From: Candidatus Thioglobus sp.
Lineage (GTDB): Bacteria > Pseudomonadota > Gammaproteobacteria > PS1 > Pseudothioglobaceae
Reading direction: 5' to 3'
Assembly (NCBI GenBank): GCA_029936515.1
Contig: JAPYSK010000003.1
Span: 1 to 64,000, forward strand
DNA length: 64,000 nucleotides
Below, one piece after another: positions 8,642 through 17,318 of this stretch (position 1 is its first letter; each line of letters begins with the position of its first letter). The notes beneath the pieces were generated by a model, which saw nothing but the letters and a program-made list of their open reading frames with translations, made no database searches and had not been told where the DNA came from. A program made the translations under genes and the position numbers.

Positions 8642-10015
8642 CTACTTTATAGATTTAACAGTCAAATCAAGGCACTTCCAAACCTTATTGATTATTTCAT
8701 CTATATGTTCATTGTTACAAATTAAAGGTGGTGCAATAACCATCTTGTTAGCGATTGCTCTCATTACTAAGCCATTTTCGTAGCAATAATCACGGCATCT
8801 TCCAACAATCTCTTTACTGTTTTCAAATCGCCTACAGTTATCTTTATCTTTAACGATTTCAATGGCTGCAAGCATTCCAAGACTGCGAGCCTCTCCAACC
8901 AATTCATGATCTTCCAAAGCTTTCCACTTACTCGCTAGATAAGGAGCAGTATTGTTTTTAACTTGATGCAATATGTTAGTTTTTTCCATCAACTCTAGGT
9001 TAGCCACTGCAGCTGCCATACATGTTGGGTGCCCAGAATATGTATAGCCATGTGCAAACTCTTGTTTGGCAGAGACTAATACATCTACCAGTTCGTCACG
9101 AACAATAACACCGCCAACTGGCAGATAGCCAGAGGTTACACCTTTTGCAAAAGGCATCAAATCAGGTTCAAAATTAAAGTGGCCAGAACCAAACCATTCA
9201 CCAGTTCTTCCAAAGCCACAAATAACTTCATCAGCAACCAATAATATATTTCGCTCTTTACAGATTCTACTTATCTCTGGCCAATATGTTTTTGGAGGAA
9301 TAATAACCCCTCCAGCCCCTTGAATAGGTTCGGCAATAAATGCTGCAACGCGATCTTCTCCCAGTTCATCAATTTTATTAGCCAAACTTTGGGCTACTTT
9401 TAGTCCAAATTCATCTGCATCAATTTTTCCACCTGCCTCTACGCATGCGTCGTAATAGTAGGGTTGATCTACATGCTCAATATCTGGAATAGGTAGTCCT
9501 CCCTGTGCGTGCATAGCACTCATTCCTCCTAAACTAGCGCCTGCCATTGTAGATCCATGGTAAGCATTTTTTCGACTAATGATTACAGATTTAGAAGGCT
9601 TCCCTTTCGCAGCCCAGTAATGTCTTACTAGCCTAACAACTGTGTCAATTGCCTCCGAACCAGAACCTGTAAAGTAAACTTTATCCATGCCTGGTGGCGT
9701 TTTATCTGCAATCATTTCTGATAACTTAATCGCAGATGGATGGCTCGAACCAAAGAAATTATTATAGTAAACAAGTTCCTTCATTTGCTCATTCACTGCA
9801 TCAATAATTGACTTCTGTCCATAACCCATGTTTACACACCATAGACCTGACATGCTGTCTAATATTTTCTTACCATCATTGTCATATATATAAACACCAT
9901 CTGCACGACTAATGATATGAGTTGCTTCAGGGTTATTTATGTAACTTAAATCGCTAAATGATTGAATGAGATGCTTAGCATTTTTTTGTTGAAGAGCCGA
10001 AGTACTTATAGCCAT
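8642..10015 (-). CDS. Class III aminotransferase, putrescine/omega-amino acid type (SpuC/GabT-like)
   Basis: PLP enzyme of the class III omega-transaminase family. The cofactor lysine is about K291 in FAKGVTSGY, and LVADEVICGFGRTG precedes it. It likely moves the amino group of putrescine, GABA or 5-aminovalerate to pyruvate or 2-oxoglutarate. The frame is open up to 10153, but the ATG at 10015 is preferred. It gives a 457-residue protein of family length, and an AAGGAAAGG ribosome-binding site lies just upstream. The longer N-terminus is low-complexity translated intergenic DNA. It heads the minus-strand operon that includes the PuuB-like oxidase. Confidence 0.9.
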   Translation of the reverse strand: MAISTSALQQKNAKHLIQSFSDLSYINNPEATHIISRADGVYIYDNDGKKILDSMSGLWCVNMGYGQKSIIDAVNEQMKELVYYNNFFGSSHPSAIKLSEMIADKTPPGMDKVYFTGSGSEAIDTVVRLVRHYWAAKGKPSKSVIISRKNAYHGSTMAGASLGGMSAMHAQGGLPIPDIEHVDQPYYYDACVEAGGKIDADEFGLKVAQSLANKIDELGEDRVAAFIAEPIQGAGGVIIPPKTYWPEISRICKERNILLVADEVICGFGRTGEWFGSGHFNFEPDLMPFAKGVTSGYLPVGGVIVRDELVDVLVSAKQEFAHGYTYSGHPTCMAAAVANLELMEKTNILHQVKNNTAPYLASKWKALEDHELVGEARSLGMLAAIEIVKDKDNCRRFENSKEIVGRCRDYCYENGLVMRAIANKMVIAPPLICNNEHIDEIINKVWKCLDLTVKSIK

Positions 10016-10215
10016 ATCCTTTCCTTTATAATAATAATATAAATCATCAATTTCAAATAACAAAAATAATGAATAAAGTTCGTCATTTGTATTTAGATGA
10101 TATAGTGTAGTCCATTTTTGCTTTTTGACAATAATTAATTTAATATATTCCATTCAAGAATTTTAATTCGACCTATTAATATTAATCAAAATAAATTATT
10201 AGTGAAAGTTAATCC

Positions 10216-11574
10216 ATGAAAAACATTGCAAAAAAATTTCTAGATTTACATCCAGAGTTGGAAAAAATTGAGTTTATATATGTAGACTTTAATGGCATAC
10301 CAAGAGGAAAAAACGCCTCACCAAAAACCCTAATAAAAGCATTCGATGGCGGTCTTAGGATGCCTATTTCAAGCTTTGTTCTGGATATCTGGGGTGACAA
10401 TCCTAAAGGAACTGGCTTGATTATGACAGGTGACGGTGATGCAATTTGTAGACCCGTTGCAAGTTCCCTTGCAGTAACGCCATGGAATTCTCGCAATACA
10501 GCTCAATGCTTAGTGAGCACGGAGGACGGTGATGGTAAACCTATTTTTGCCGACCCAAGGCATATACTTAGCAAGGTTCTGGATCGTTTTACTAAGCTAG
10601 GCCTCAAGCCGGTTATAGCTCCAGAGATGGAATTTTATCTTATTGATAATAAGCTTCAAGCTAATGGTCACCCCCAAACTCCCTTAATACCTGGCAGCCA
10701 CAGACGTTACCAGGACGTTCAATTACTCAACTTAAGCGAGATGGATGATTTTGAAGGTTTCTTTACACTCGTTGAAAAGAGCGCTCACTCGTTAGGAATT
10801 CCTGCAGAAACCGCAATCAAGGAATGCGCTCCTGGGCAATTTGAGATCAACCTGCTTCACCATGATGACGCTCTATTAATGGCTGACCAAACATTCTTAC
10901 TGAAACGCCTAATCAAAAATTGCGCTAGACAATTTAATATGAATGCCACTTTCATGGCAAAACCATTTTCTGATGAAGCTGGAAATGGTATGCATGTTCA
11001 TCTAAGTGTTGTCGATAAAGATGGCAATAATGTCTTTACTATGGATAAAAATAAGCAACCTCAGGGTCTCTTTTCTCAATCTATTGCAGGCCTTCTGAAA
11101 ACAACTCCTGACTTTTTATCTTTCTATGCCCCACACTCAAACTCTTATAGACGTCTAGTTCATAACGCTGATCACGCACCAACAACATTGAGCTGGGGTA
11201 ACGAGAATAGGACCGCCCTAATAAGACTGCCAGAAGCTTCCGCTGAAGCGACTAGGCTTGAGTTCCGTGTCGCTAGTGCCGACTCCAACCCCTACTTAGT
11301 ATTTGCATCAGTTCTTGCGAGCGTGTATGCTGGTATACAAGGTAAACTTCCGCTTGATAAAGAAACTATCGGCAATGCCCATGCACAACACCCACCATCA
11401 CTAGGTGTTACATGGAGGGAAGCCGTAGAGAAAACAAGTGTATCATCACTAGTAAAAGATTTTTTTGGAGAACAGTTTCAGCAATGCTATAAATGCGTTA
11501 AAGAGTCAGAAATAAAGAGATTTGAATCAACAATAACAGATTTTGAATATCACTCTTACTTAAGGTGTCTTTGA
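10216..11574 (+). CDS. puuA: Gamma-glutamylputrescine synthetase (glutamine synthetase family)
   Basis: A 452-residue glutamine-synthetase-fold ligase that joins glutamate to putrescine with ATP. Visible elements are the N-terminal beta-grasp with FIYVDFNGIPRGK, the metal/glutamate segment PEMEFYLI, GNGMHVHLS and ENRTALIRLP. It is shorter than housekeeping GlnA and starts like PuuA rather than GlnA. It is divergent from the transaminase operon and is followed by the putrescine transporter. This makes a gamma-glutamyl putrescine pathway the best reading; a GlnA-like ligase for another amine cannot be excluded. Confidence 0.87.
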   Translation: MKNIAKKFLDLHPELEKIEFIYVDFNGIPRGKNASPKTLIKAFDGGLRMPISSFVLDIWGDNPKGTGLIMTGDGDAICRPVASSLAVTPWNSRNTAQCLVSTEDGDGKPIFADPRHILSKVLDRFTKLGLKPVIAPEMEFYLIDNKLQANGHPQTPLIPGSHRRYQDVQLLNLSEMDDFEGFFTLVEKSAHSLGIPAETAIKECAPGQFEINLLHHDDALLMADQTFLLKRLIKNCARQFNMNATFMAKPFSDEAGNGMHVHLSVVDKDGNNVFTMDKNKQPQGLFSQSIAGLLKTTPDFLSFYAPHSNSYRRLVHNADHAPTTLSWGNENRTALIRLPEASAEATRLEFRVASADSNPYLVFASVLASVYAGIQGKLPLDKETIGNAHAQHPPSLGVTWREAVEKTSVSSLVKDFFGEQFQQCYKCVKESEIKRFESTITDFEYHSYLRCL

Positions 11575-11606
11575 TGACAACTTCTGAATCGTGGTTACAA
11601 AAGAGC

Positions 11607-11630
11607 CTTTTAATTAGCAATAATTAAAAG
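11607..11630 (+). repeat. AT-rich inverted repeat between puuA and potF
   Basis: Ten-base arms CTTTTAATTA and TAATTAAAAG are separated by GCAA. The hairpin has little GC and no long U-run, so it is more likely an mRNA-processing or partial termination element than a strong terminator. The potF ribosome-binding site AAAGGAG follows at 11640-11646. Confidence 0.4.
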
Positions 11631-11653
11631 TTTAATAATAAAGGAGAAAAACG

Positions 11654-12754
11654 ATGAAAAACAAAATAAAATATCTACTCATTGCGAGTGTTCTGACCTG
11701 TTCAGCGCAAATCGCTGTAGCGGCAGCGGAGGAAAAGGTTGTACACGTCCTCAACTGGTCAGACTATATTGACGAACAAGTGTTGACGAATTTTACTGAT
11801 GCAACCGGCATTAAAGTAGTCTATGACGTGTTTGACTCTAATGAAGTATTGGAAGCTAAACTCTTAGCAGGTGGTTCAGGCTATGACGTGGTTGTGCCTT
11901 CAGCAAGTTTCTTAGCTCGTCAGATACAGGCAGGTGTGTTTCAAAAACTTGACAAGTCTAAATTAAGCAATATTGGTAATATGTGGGATGATGTTGAAGA
12001 ACGTGTTGCCCAGTTTGGCCCACTGAATGACTACTCTGTCAACTGGCACTGGGGTACAACAGGAATTGGTTACAACGAAGGCATGATCAACGAAAGAATG
12101 GAGAATGCGCCAACAGATTCTCTGGCGATGATCTTCGACCCAGACGTTGTATCTAAATTCGCTGATTGTGGTGTTCATTTTTTGAATGCGCCAACAGAAA
12201 TCATTCCTGCGGCTTTGTTATATATTGGTGAAGATCCAAAATCAACAGATACCGAAGTTATCAAAAAAGCAGAAGGCGTTCTTGCCAAAGTTCGTCCATA
12301 TATTCAGAAATTCCATTCATCGCAATATATTGATTCACTTGCCAATGGTGATATCTGTTTAGTTGTTGGTTGGTCAGGCGATATCTTTATGGCTCAATAT
12401 GCAGCCTGGGATGCTGAGAATGATGTTGAAATTGTTTATGCAATCCCTAAAGAAGGTGCAGTCATTTGGTTCGACCAATTGGCTATTCCTAAGGACGCTC
12501 CACATCCTGATAATGCCCATGAATTTATCAACTTTATAATGATTCCTGAGCAGATTGCAATAGCAACTAACTACGTTTGGTATGCCAATGGTAATTTAGC
12601 TTCTCAGGCATTTTTAGATGAAGAGCTTCTTAATGATCCAGCAGTTTACCCAACACCTGAAGTTCTTGAAGGTTTGTATACTGTACCAACATACGATGCT
12701 GCAACACAACGTGTTCTGACACGTACTTGGACTAAGATTACAACAGGATACTAA
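11654..12754 (+). CDS. potF: Putrescine-binding periplasmic protein
   Basis: Solute-binding protein of the PotD/PotF polyamine family, 366 residues. An N-terminal signal peptide (about 1-24, ending in AVAAA) exports it to the periplasm. The mature start VVHVLNWSDYIDEQVLTNF and the YDVVVPSASFLARQIQAGVF segment are diagnostic of PotF/SpuD. It has a strong AAAGGAG ribosome-binding site and is followed at once by an intrinsic terminator, so it is probably made in excess over the transporter core. Putrescine is the likely ligand from neighbours; spermidine is possible. Confidence 0.93.
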   Translation: MKNKIKYLLIASVLTCSAQIAVAAAEEKVVHVLNWSDYIDEQVLTNFTDATGIKVVYDVFDSNEVLEAKLLAGGSGYDVVVPSASFLARQIQAGVFQKLDKSKLSNIGNMWDDVEERVAQFGPLNDYSVNWHWGTTGIGYNEGMINERMENAPTDSLAMIFDPDVVSKFADCGVHFLNAPTEIIPAALLYIGEDPKSTDTEVIKKAEGVLAKVRPYIQKFHSSQYIDSLANGDICLVVGWSGDIFMAQYAAWDAENDVEIVYAIPKEGAVIWFDQLAIPKDAPHPDNAHEFINFIMIPEQIAIATNYVWYANGNLASQAFLDEELLNDPAVYPTPEVLEGLYTVPTYDAATQRVLTRTWTKITTGY

Positions 12755-12768
12755 AACTGCGCTATCAT

Positions 12769-12806
12769 TACCTCCATGGTTTTTTACCATGGAGGTATTT
12801 TTTTTT
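12769..12806 (+). terminator. Intrinsic terminator between potF and potG
   Basis: ACCTCCATGG (12770-12779) pairs with CCATGGAGGT (12787-12796), extendable by one pair on each side, with a short T-rich loop. The hairpin is followed by nine T residues (12798-12806). It lies inside the transporter operon, so readthrough would set the ratio of binding protein to ATPase and permeases. Confidence 0.9.
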
Positions 12807-12818
12807 ATGTTATAGGTT

Positions 12819-13949
12819 ATGACAGAGACTACTACAACTGAACCGTGGCTGGATTCAAACCAGAAACCCTACATTCAAATAGAAAACGTTACAAAAAAAT
12901 TTGGCGACTTTACGGCCATAGATAATTTATCCTTAGATATATATAAAAATGAGTTCTTCTCATTGTTAGGACCTTCGGGATGTGGAAAAACAACACTACT
13001 TCGAATGCTAGCTGGGTTTGAAAGATTTACCGAAGGTAGAGTTCTTGTTGATGGTGAAGATATCACTGAAATCCCACCCCATCTAAGACCTATCAATATG
13101 ATGTTTCAGTCATATGCACTGTTCCCACATATGACTGTTGAAAAGAATATCGCTTTTGGTTTAAAGCAAGACAAAATGCCAGAAAATCTCATCAATCAAA
13201 GAGTTGAAGAGATGCTTGAATTAGTTGAACTTACTGATTTTGCCAAACGCAAACCTAGCCAACTTTCTGGCGGTCAAAGTCAACGCGTTGCGCTCGCAAG
13301 GAGTTTAGCTAAACAACCCAAGTTGTTGCTTTTGGATGAACCGTTAGGAGCACTTGATAAGCGCCTGAGAGAACAAACCCAGTTCGAGTTAATGGACATT
13401 CAGGAAAAATTAGAAGTAACCTTTGTTATTGTCACCCATGACCAAGAAGAGGCAATGACTGTTTCTAGTAGGATTGGTGTAATGGATTCAGGGAAGTTAA
13501 TCCAAGTTGCCACACCTACACAGATTTACGAAGCACCTATAAACAGAGAGGTGGCAGACTTTATTGGTGACGTTAATATCTTTAAAGGTGTCTACAAGGG
13601 TCAAGACGAAAAGGGAACTCAATTACTCTCTGAAGATTCAAAGTCGATTATCTATGCAACTCAAAAAGTTGATGTGCCAGTTGGTAATAGAATATGGTTT
13701 GCACTAAGACCAGAAAAACTTGAAATAACAAAAAAATTACCAGAAGTTGATTGCAATATTTTGAAAGGCAAAATTGAAGATATCGGCTATGGAGGTAGTT
13801 TTTCAACCTATCACGTTAAACTCGAAAACGGTAGGCAACTTACCGCCATTCGTGCTAACCGTGAACGAACCGCTGAGCACCATTTAACCTGGGGAGATGA
13901 GGTTTATCTTCATTGGGCCCCCCATTCCGCTGTTGTTTTACTTTCTTAG
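12819..13949 (+). CDS. potG: Polyamine ABC transporter ATP-binding protein
   Basis: A 376-residue PotA/PotG-type ATPase that drives putrescine import. Walker A is GPSGCGKTT (about 53-61), the signature is LSGGQSQRVALARS and Walker B is LLLLDEPLGALD. The C-terminal TOBE-like regulatory domain occupies about 290-376. The ATG at 12819 has only a weak upstream AGG. The gene lies after the potF terminator and six bases before potH. Confidence 0.94.
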   Translation: MTETTTTEPWLDSNQKPYIQIENVTKKFGDFTAIDNLSLDIYKNEFFSLLGPSGCGKTTLLRMLAGFERFTEGRVLVDGEDITEIPPHLRPINMMFQSYALFPHMTVEKNIAFGLKQDKMPENLINQRVEEMLELVELTDFAKRKPSQLSGGQSQRVALARSLAKQPKLLLLDEPLGALDKRLREQTQFELMDIQEKLEVTFVIVTHDQEEAMTVSSRIGVMDSGKLIQVATPTQIYEAPINREVADFIGDVNIFKGVYKGQDEKGTQLLSEDSKSIIYATQKVDVPVGNRIWFALRPEKLEITKKLPEVDCNILKGKIEDIGYGGSFSTYHVKLENGRQLTAIRANRERTAEHHLTWGDEVYLHWAPHSAVVLLS

Positions 13950-13955
13950 TTTTTT

Positions 13956-14873
13956 ATGAATATAAAAGAAATACAAATCCCAACCTTTCTGAAACGCATT
14001 TTTAACGGAAGAAACACCGTGATCTCAATTCCATACTTGTGGTTACTTTTTCTGTTTTTATTTCCATTTATTATCGTCCTTAAGATAAGTTTTGCTCAGC
14101 CCGTCCTCGCAATGCCTCCTTATACAGATCTTCTTAAGTGGGGTGAGTCGTGGTGGCCGACAATTCAGGCTAGCTTTGACAGTTATCTTTTTCTTTTTAG
14201 TGACTCACTCTATATCCATGCCTATCTTTCTAGCCTAAAAATTGCAATCATTTCAACAATACTAACTTTAATAATTGGCTATTCAATTGCCTACAGCGTA
14301 GCAAAAGCGCCCACTCAATGGAGAGCTATATTGTTGATGCTGATTATTCTTCCGTTCTGGACCTCCTTCCTCATAAGAGTTTATGCATGGATTGGAATCT
14401 TAAAGACTGAAGGATTATTAAACTTAGCATTAACGACTATTGGAATTATCGATAAGCCTCTTATTATTATGAATACTGATCTCGCAGTCTATATCGGTAT
14501 TGTCTATTCCTATCTTCCCTTCATGATTTTGCCTCTGTATGCAAACTTAGAAAAAATGGATATGAGTTTATTAGAGGCCGCCGCTGACCTTGGTTGTCGT
14601 CCCTTAAAAACCTTTTGGACAGTGACTATACCTTTATCTCTTCCTGGAATATTAGCAGGCTGTTTTCTAGTCTTTATTCCGGTAATGGGTGAGTTTGTTA
14701 TCCCAGATTTACTTGGTGGCTCAGAAACCCTTATGATTGGCAAAGTTCTTTGGGGTGAATTCTTCTATAACAGAGACTGGCCAGTAGCTTCGGCAGTTGC
14801 TATCATATTGCTAGCAATCCTAGTGGTGCCAATTATGTTCTATCAAAAATCACAAGAAAAGGCAATATCATGA
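13956..14873 (+). CDS. potH: Polyamine ABC transporter permease
   Basis: An inner-membrane permease of 305 residues with about six transmembrane helices and a long first periplasmic loop (residues 50-85), as in PotB/PotH. The EAA coupling motif is seen as LEAAADLGCRPLKTFWTVTIP. It forms a heteromeric channel with PotI. Its end overlaps the potI start by four bases (ATGA), indicating translational coupling. Confidence 0.93.
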   Translation: MNIKEIQIPTFLKRIFNGRNTVISIPYLWLLFLFLFPFIIVLKISFAQPVLAMPPYTDLLKWGESWWPTIQASFDSYLFLFSDSLYIHAYLSSLKIAIISTILTLIIGYSIAYSVAKAPTQWRAILLMLIILPFWTSFLIRVYAWIGILKTEGLLNLALTTIGIIDKPLIIMNTDLAVYIGIVYSYLPFMILPLYANLEKMDMSLLEAAADLGCRPLKTFWTVTIPLSLPGILAGCFLVFIPVMGEFVIPDLLGGSETLMIGKVLWGEFFYNRDWPVASAVAIILLAILVVPIMFYQKSQEKAIS

Positions 14874-15655
14874 AAAAATTTGGTAACTTCAATATCGTTG
14901 CCTTAGTCGTAGGATTTTCATTTCTGTATATTCCTATCATTCTACTAATATTATTTAGCTTTAATGAATCAAGATTGGTGACTGTTTGGGGTGGTTTTTC
15001 AACAAAATGGTACGTTGAGCTGATGCAGAACCAAGGCATAAAAGATGCCGCCTGGGTTACCATTAAGGTTGCTTTTATTTCCTCTACAGTAGCGACAGCC
15101 CTTGGCACTATAGCCGGCCTTGTTATGACACGTTTTGGAAACTTTAGAGGAAGAACACTTTTCTCAGGAATGATCTATGCACCTATGGTAATGCCAGAAG
15201 TAATCATTGGTTTGTCTATCTTGCTTATGTTTGTGACCTTGGCAATTGACAGAGGTATGCTTACTGTGACACTCGCCCATATAACCTTCTCAATGTGCTA
15301 TGTCGCAGTGATTATTCAGTCAAGAATGTCAAGTTATGATGACAGTATTACTGAAGCCGCTCTCGACTTAGGGTGTACACCTTTTCACACCTTTCGACTA
15401 ATCACTCTGCCTATTATTATGCCGGCAGTGGTTTCTGGGTGGTTATTATCATTTACCCTGTCTCTTGATGATTTGGTCATCGCAAGCTTTGCCTCAGGAC
15501 CTGGTGCTACAACGCTTCCAATGAAAATATATTCAATGGTTAGACTCGGTGTAACACCGGAAATAAATGCCGTCTCAACTATCTTAGTTGGACTTGTTAC
15601 ACTTGGAGTAATCACCGCTTCAATCATTGGCAGGAGACAAAAAAACACTAATTAA
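14870..15655 (+). CDS. potI: Polyamine ABC transporter permease
   Basis: The second permease, 261 residues and six predicted helices, of the PotC/PotI type. The EAA loop reads EAALDLGCTPFHTFRLITLP. FSLDDLVIASF-like residues are visible late in the protein (LSLDDLVIASFASGPG). Start ATG overlaps potH. It closes the transporter cluster; the semialdehyde dehydrogenase follows after 84 bases. Confidence 0.93.
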   Translation: MKKFGNFNIVALVVGFSFLYIPIILLILFSFNESRLVTVWGGFSTKWYVELMQNQGIKDAAWVTIKVAFISSTVATALGTIAGLVMTRFGNFRGRTLFSGMIYAPMVMPEVIIGLSILLMFVTLAIDRGMLTVTLAHITFSMCYVAVIIQSRMSSYDDSITEAALDLGCTPFHTFRLITLPIIMPAVVSGWLLSFTLSLDDLVIASFASGPGATTLPMKIYSMVRLGVTPEINAVSTILVGLVTLGVITASIIGRRQKNTN

Positions 15656-15694
15656 AGTCTCACAAACTTAAGAATACACAACTCAATAGACTAT

Positions 15695-15700
15695 TATAAT
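15695..15700 (+). promoter_or_regulatory. Candidate -10 element for the semialdehyde dehydrogenase
   Basis: A perfect TATAAT lies 40 bases before the ATG at 15740. No good -35 is seen at 17 bases. The gene also has an AAGGA-type ribosome-binding site, so independent expression is plausible. Confidence 0.35.
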
Positions 15701-15739
15701 TAGCCTCTTAAAATATCAATCTAGAAATAAGGATAAATT

Positions 15740-17194
15740 ATGCTCAAAAATACTAAACTTCTAAAAGCGCATGGCTACATCAATGGTGAGTGGGTTGGCG
15801 ATAACACTGAATCTCGCTTTGAAGTTACTAACGCTTATACAAATGAAGTAATCAGTACGCTTCCTGAAATGGGCAAAAAAGAAACCAATGATGCCATAGA
15901 AGCAGCCAATATTGCTTGGCCAAATTGGCGAAGTAAAACCGCAAAAGAAAGATCAGTAATCTTAAAAAAATGGTTTGATTTAATTATGGAAAATCAAGAA
16001 GATTTAGCTATATTAATGACAGCAGAACAAGGAAAACCAATCGCAGAAGCTAGAGGCGAAGTAGCATATGGCGCATCATTTATAGAATGGTTTGCAGAGG
16101 AAGGCAAACGAACGTATGGCGACGTAATTCCAACCCCTTCAAATGACCGTAGAATAATAGTGATTAAGCAACCAATAGGAGTTGTAGCTTCAATTACACC
16201 TTGGAACTTTCCGATTGCTATGATTACAAGAAAATGTGCACCTGCACTTGCAGCTGGCTGTCCAGTTGTAATCAAGCCTGCTTCAGAAACCCCTCTTTCA
16301 GCTCTAGCAATTGCTGAGCTAGCAGACCAAGCAGGCATCCCCAAGGGGATTCTCAATGTTGTAGTTGGAACTCACTCTAGCGAGATCGGATTAGCATTAA
16401 CTGACAGTAAAATTGTGCGTAAACTTTCTTTTACTGGCTCAACTGCTGTTGGCAAAATTCTTACTCGTAATTGTGCTGACACAATGAAAAAGGTCTCTAT
16501 GGAACTTGGAGGAAATGCTCCGTTTATTGTTTTTGATGATGCGGACCTAGATTCTGCAGTTTCAGGTGCGCTGATATCAAAATTTAGAAATACCGGGCAA
16601 ACATGCGTTTGTAGTAATCGTATCCTTGTTCAGGAAGGAATTTATGATGAGTTTGTCACTAGGCTTGCTGATTCTGTGAAAACACTTAATGTTGGAAATG
16701 GCATGGAAGATGGCATTAATCAAGGCCCGTTAATCAGTCAAAAAGCACTCGATAAAGTTAAGGACCATATTTCTGATGCGGTAGATAGAGGTGCTGTAAT
16801 TGTTGCTGGTGGAAAACCTCATCAGAGTGGCGGAACAATGTTTGAGCCAACCGTTATTAGTAATGTAGATAGCTCAATGAAGGTAGCATCAGAAGAAACG
16901 TTTGGGCCACTTGCGCCTATCTTTAAGTTCTCTACTGAACAAGAGGCAATTGATATGGCAAATGATACTGAATTTGGACTTGCCTCATACTTCTACACAA
17001 GCAATGTGAATCGAATATGGCGGGTTTCAGAGGCTTTAGAATATGGAATGGTAGGAGTAAATGAGGGCGTTATATCAAATGAAGTTGCACCTTTTGGAGG
17101 TGTCAAGGAGTCTGGCTTAGGACGAGAAGGTTCGCACTACGGAATTGACGATTTCCTTGAGCTTAAGTATATATGTATGGGTGGCTTAAAGTAA
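15740..17194 (+). CDS. gabD: Succinate-/glutarate-semialdehyde dehydrogenase
   Basis: An NAD(P)-dependent aldehyde dehydrogenase of 484 residues, the length of GabD. Visible motifs are the cofactor segment TPWNFPIAMITRK, the glycine motif FTGSTAVGK, the general base in MELGGNAPF and the catalytic Cys in NTGQTCVCSNR. It probably oxidises succinic semialdehyde from GABA to succinate. It may also oxidise glutarate semialdehyde from 5-aminovalerate, which would supply glutarate for GlaH. It may also cover the missing PuuC aldehyde step. Substrate range is inferred. Confidence 0.9.
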   Translation: MLKNTKLLKAHGYINGEWVGDNTESRFEVTNAYTNEVISTLPEMGKKETNDAIEAANIAWPNWRSKTAKERSVILKKWFDLIMENQEDLAILMTAEQGKPIAEARGEVAYGASFIEWFAEEGKRTYGDVIPTPSNDRRIIVIKQPIGVVASITPWNFPIAMITRKCAPALAAGCPVVIKPASETPLSALAIAELADQAGIPKGILNVVVGTHSSEIGLALTDSKIVRKLSFTGSTAVGKILTRNCADTMKKVSMELGGNAPFIVFDDADLDSAVSGALISKFRNTGQTCVCSNRILVQEGIYDEFVTRLADSVKTLNVGNGMEDGINQGPLISQKALDKVKDHISDAVDRGAVIVAGGKPHQSGGTMFEPTVISNVDSSMKVASEETFGPLAPIFKFSTEQEAIDMANDTEFGLASYFYTSNVNRIWRVSEALEYGMVGVNEGVISNEVAPFGGVKESGLGREGSHYGIDDFLELKYICMGGLK

Positions 17195-17284
17195 TATTAC
17201 ATATTGTATTTATAGTTAATAAAACTCAACAACCCTAATAACATTTTTAAATAGCATTTGTAGTGAGTCTTTTTCACTGATTGG

Positions 17285-17290
17285 TATAAT
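17285..17290 (+). promoter_or_regulatory. Candidate -10 element of hom-thrC
   Basis: A TATAAT hexamer sits 28 bases before the hom ATG, predicting a short leader of about 20 nt. No convincing -35 or Shine-Dalgarno is visible. A small AGTGA/TCACT inverted repeat lies just upstream. Confidence 0.4.
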
Positions 17291-17318
17291 GACGCATTCG
17301 AATTTATAAAATACAATA

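Noticed and set aside
10016-10153. 46-residue N-terminal extension of the class III aminotransferase
   Set aside because: It is low-complexity translated promoter DNA. The ATG at 10015 has a good ribosome-binding site and gives the family length.
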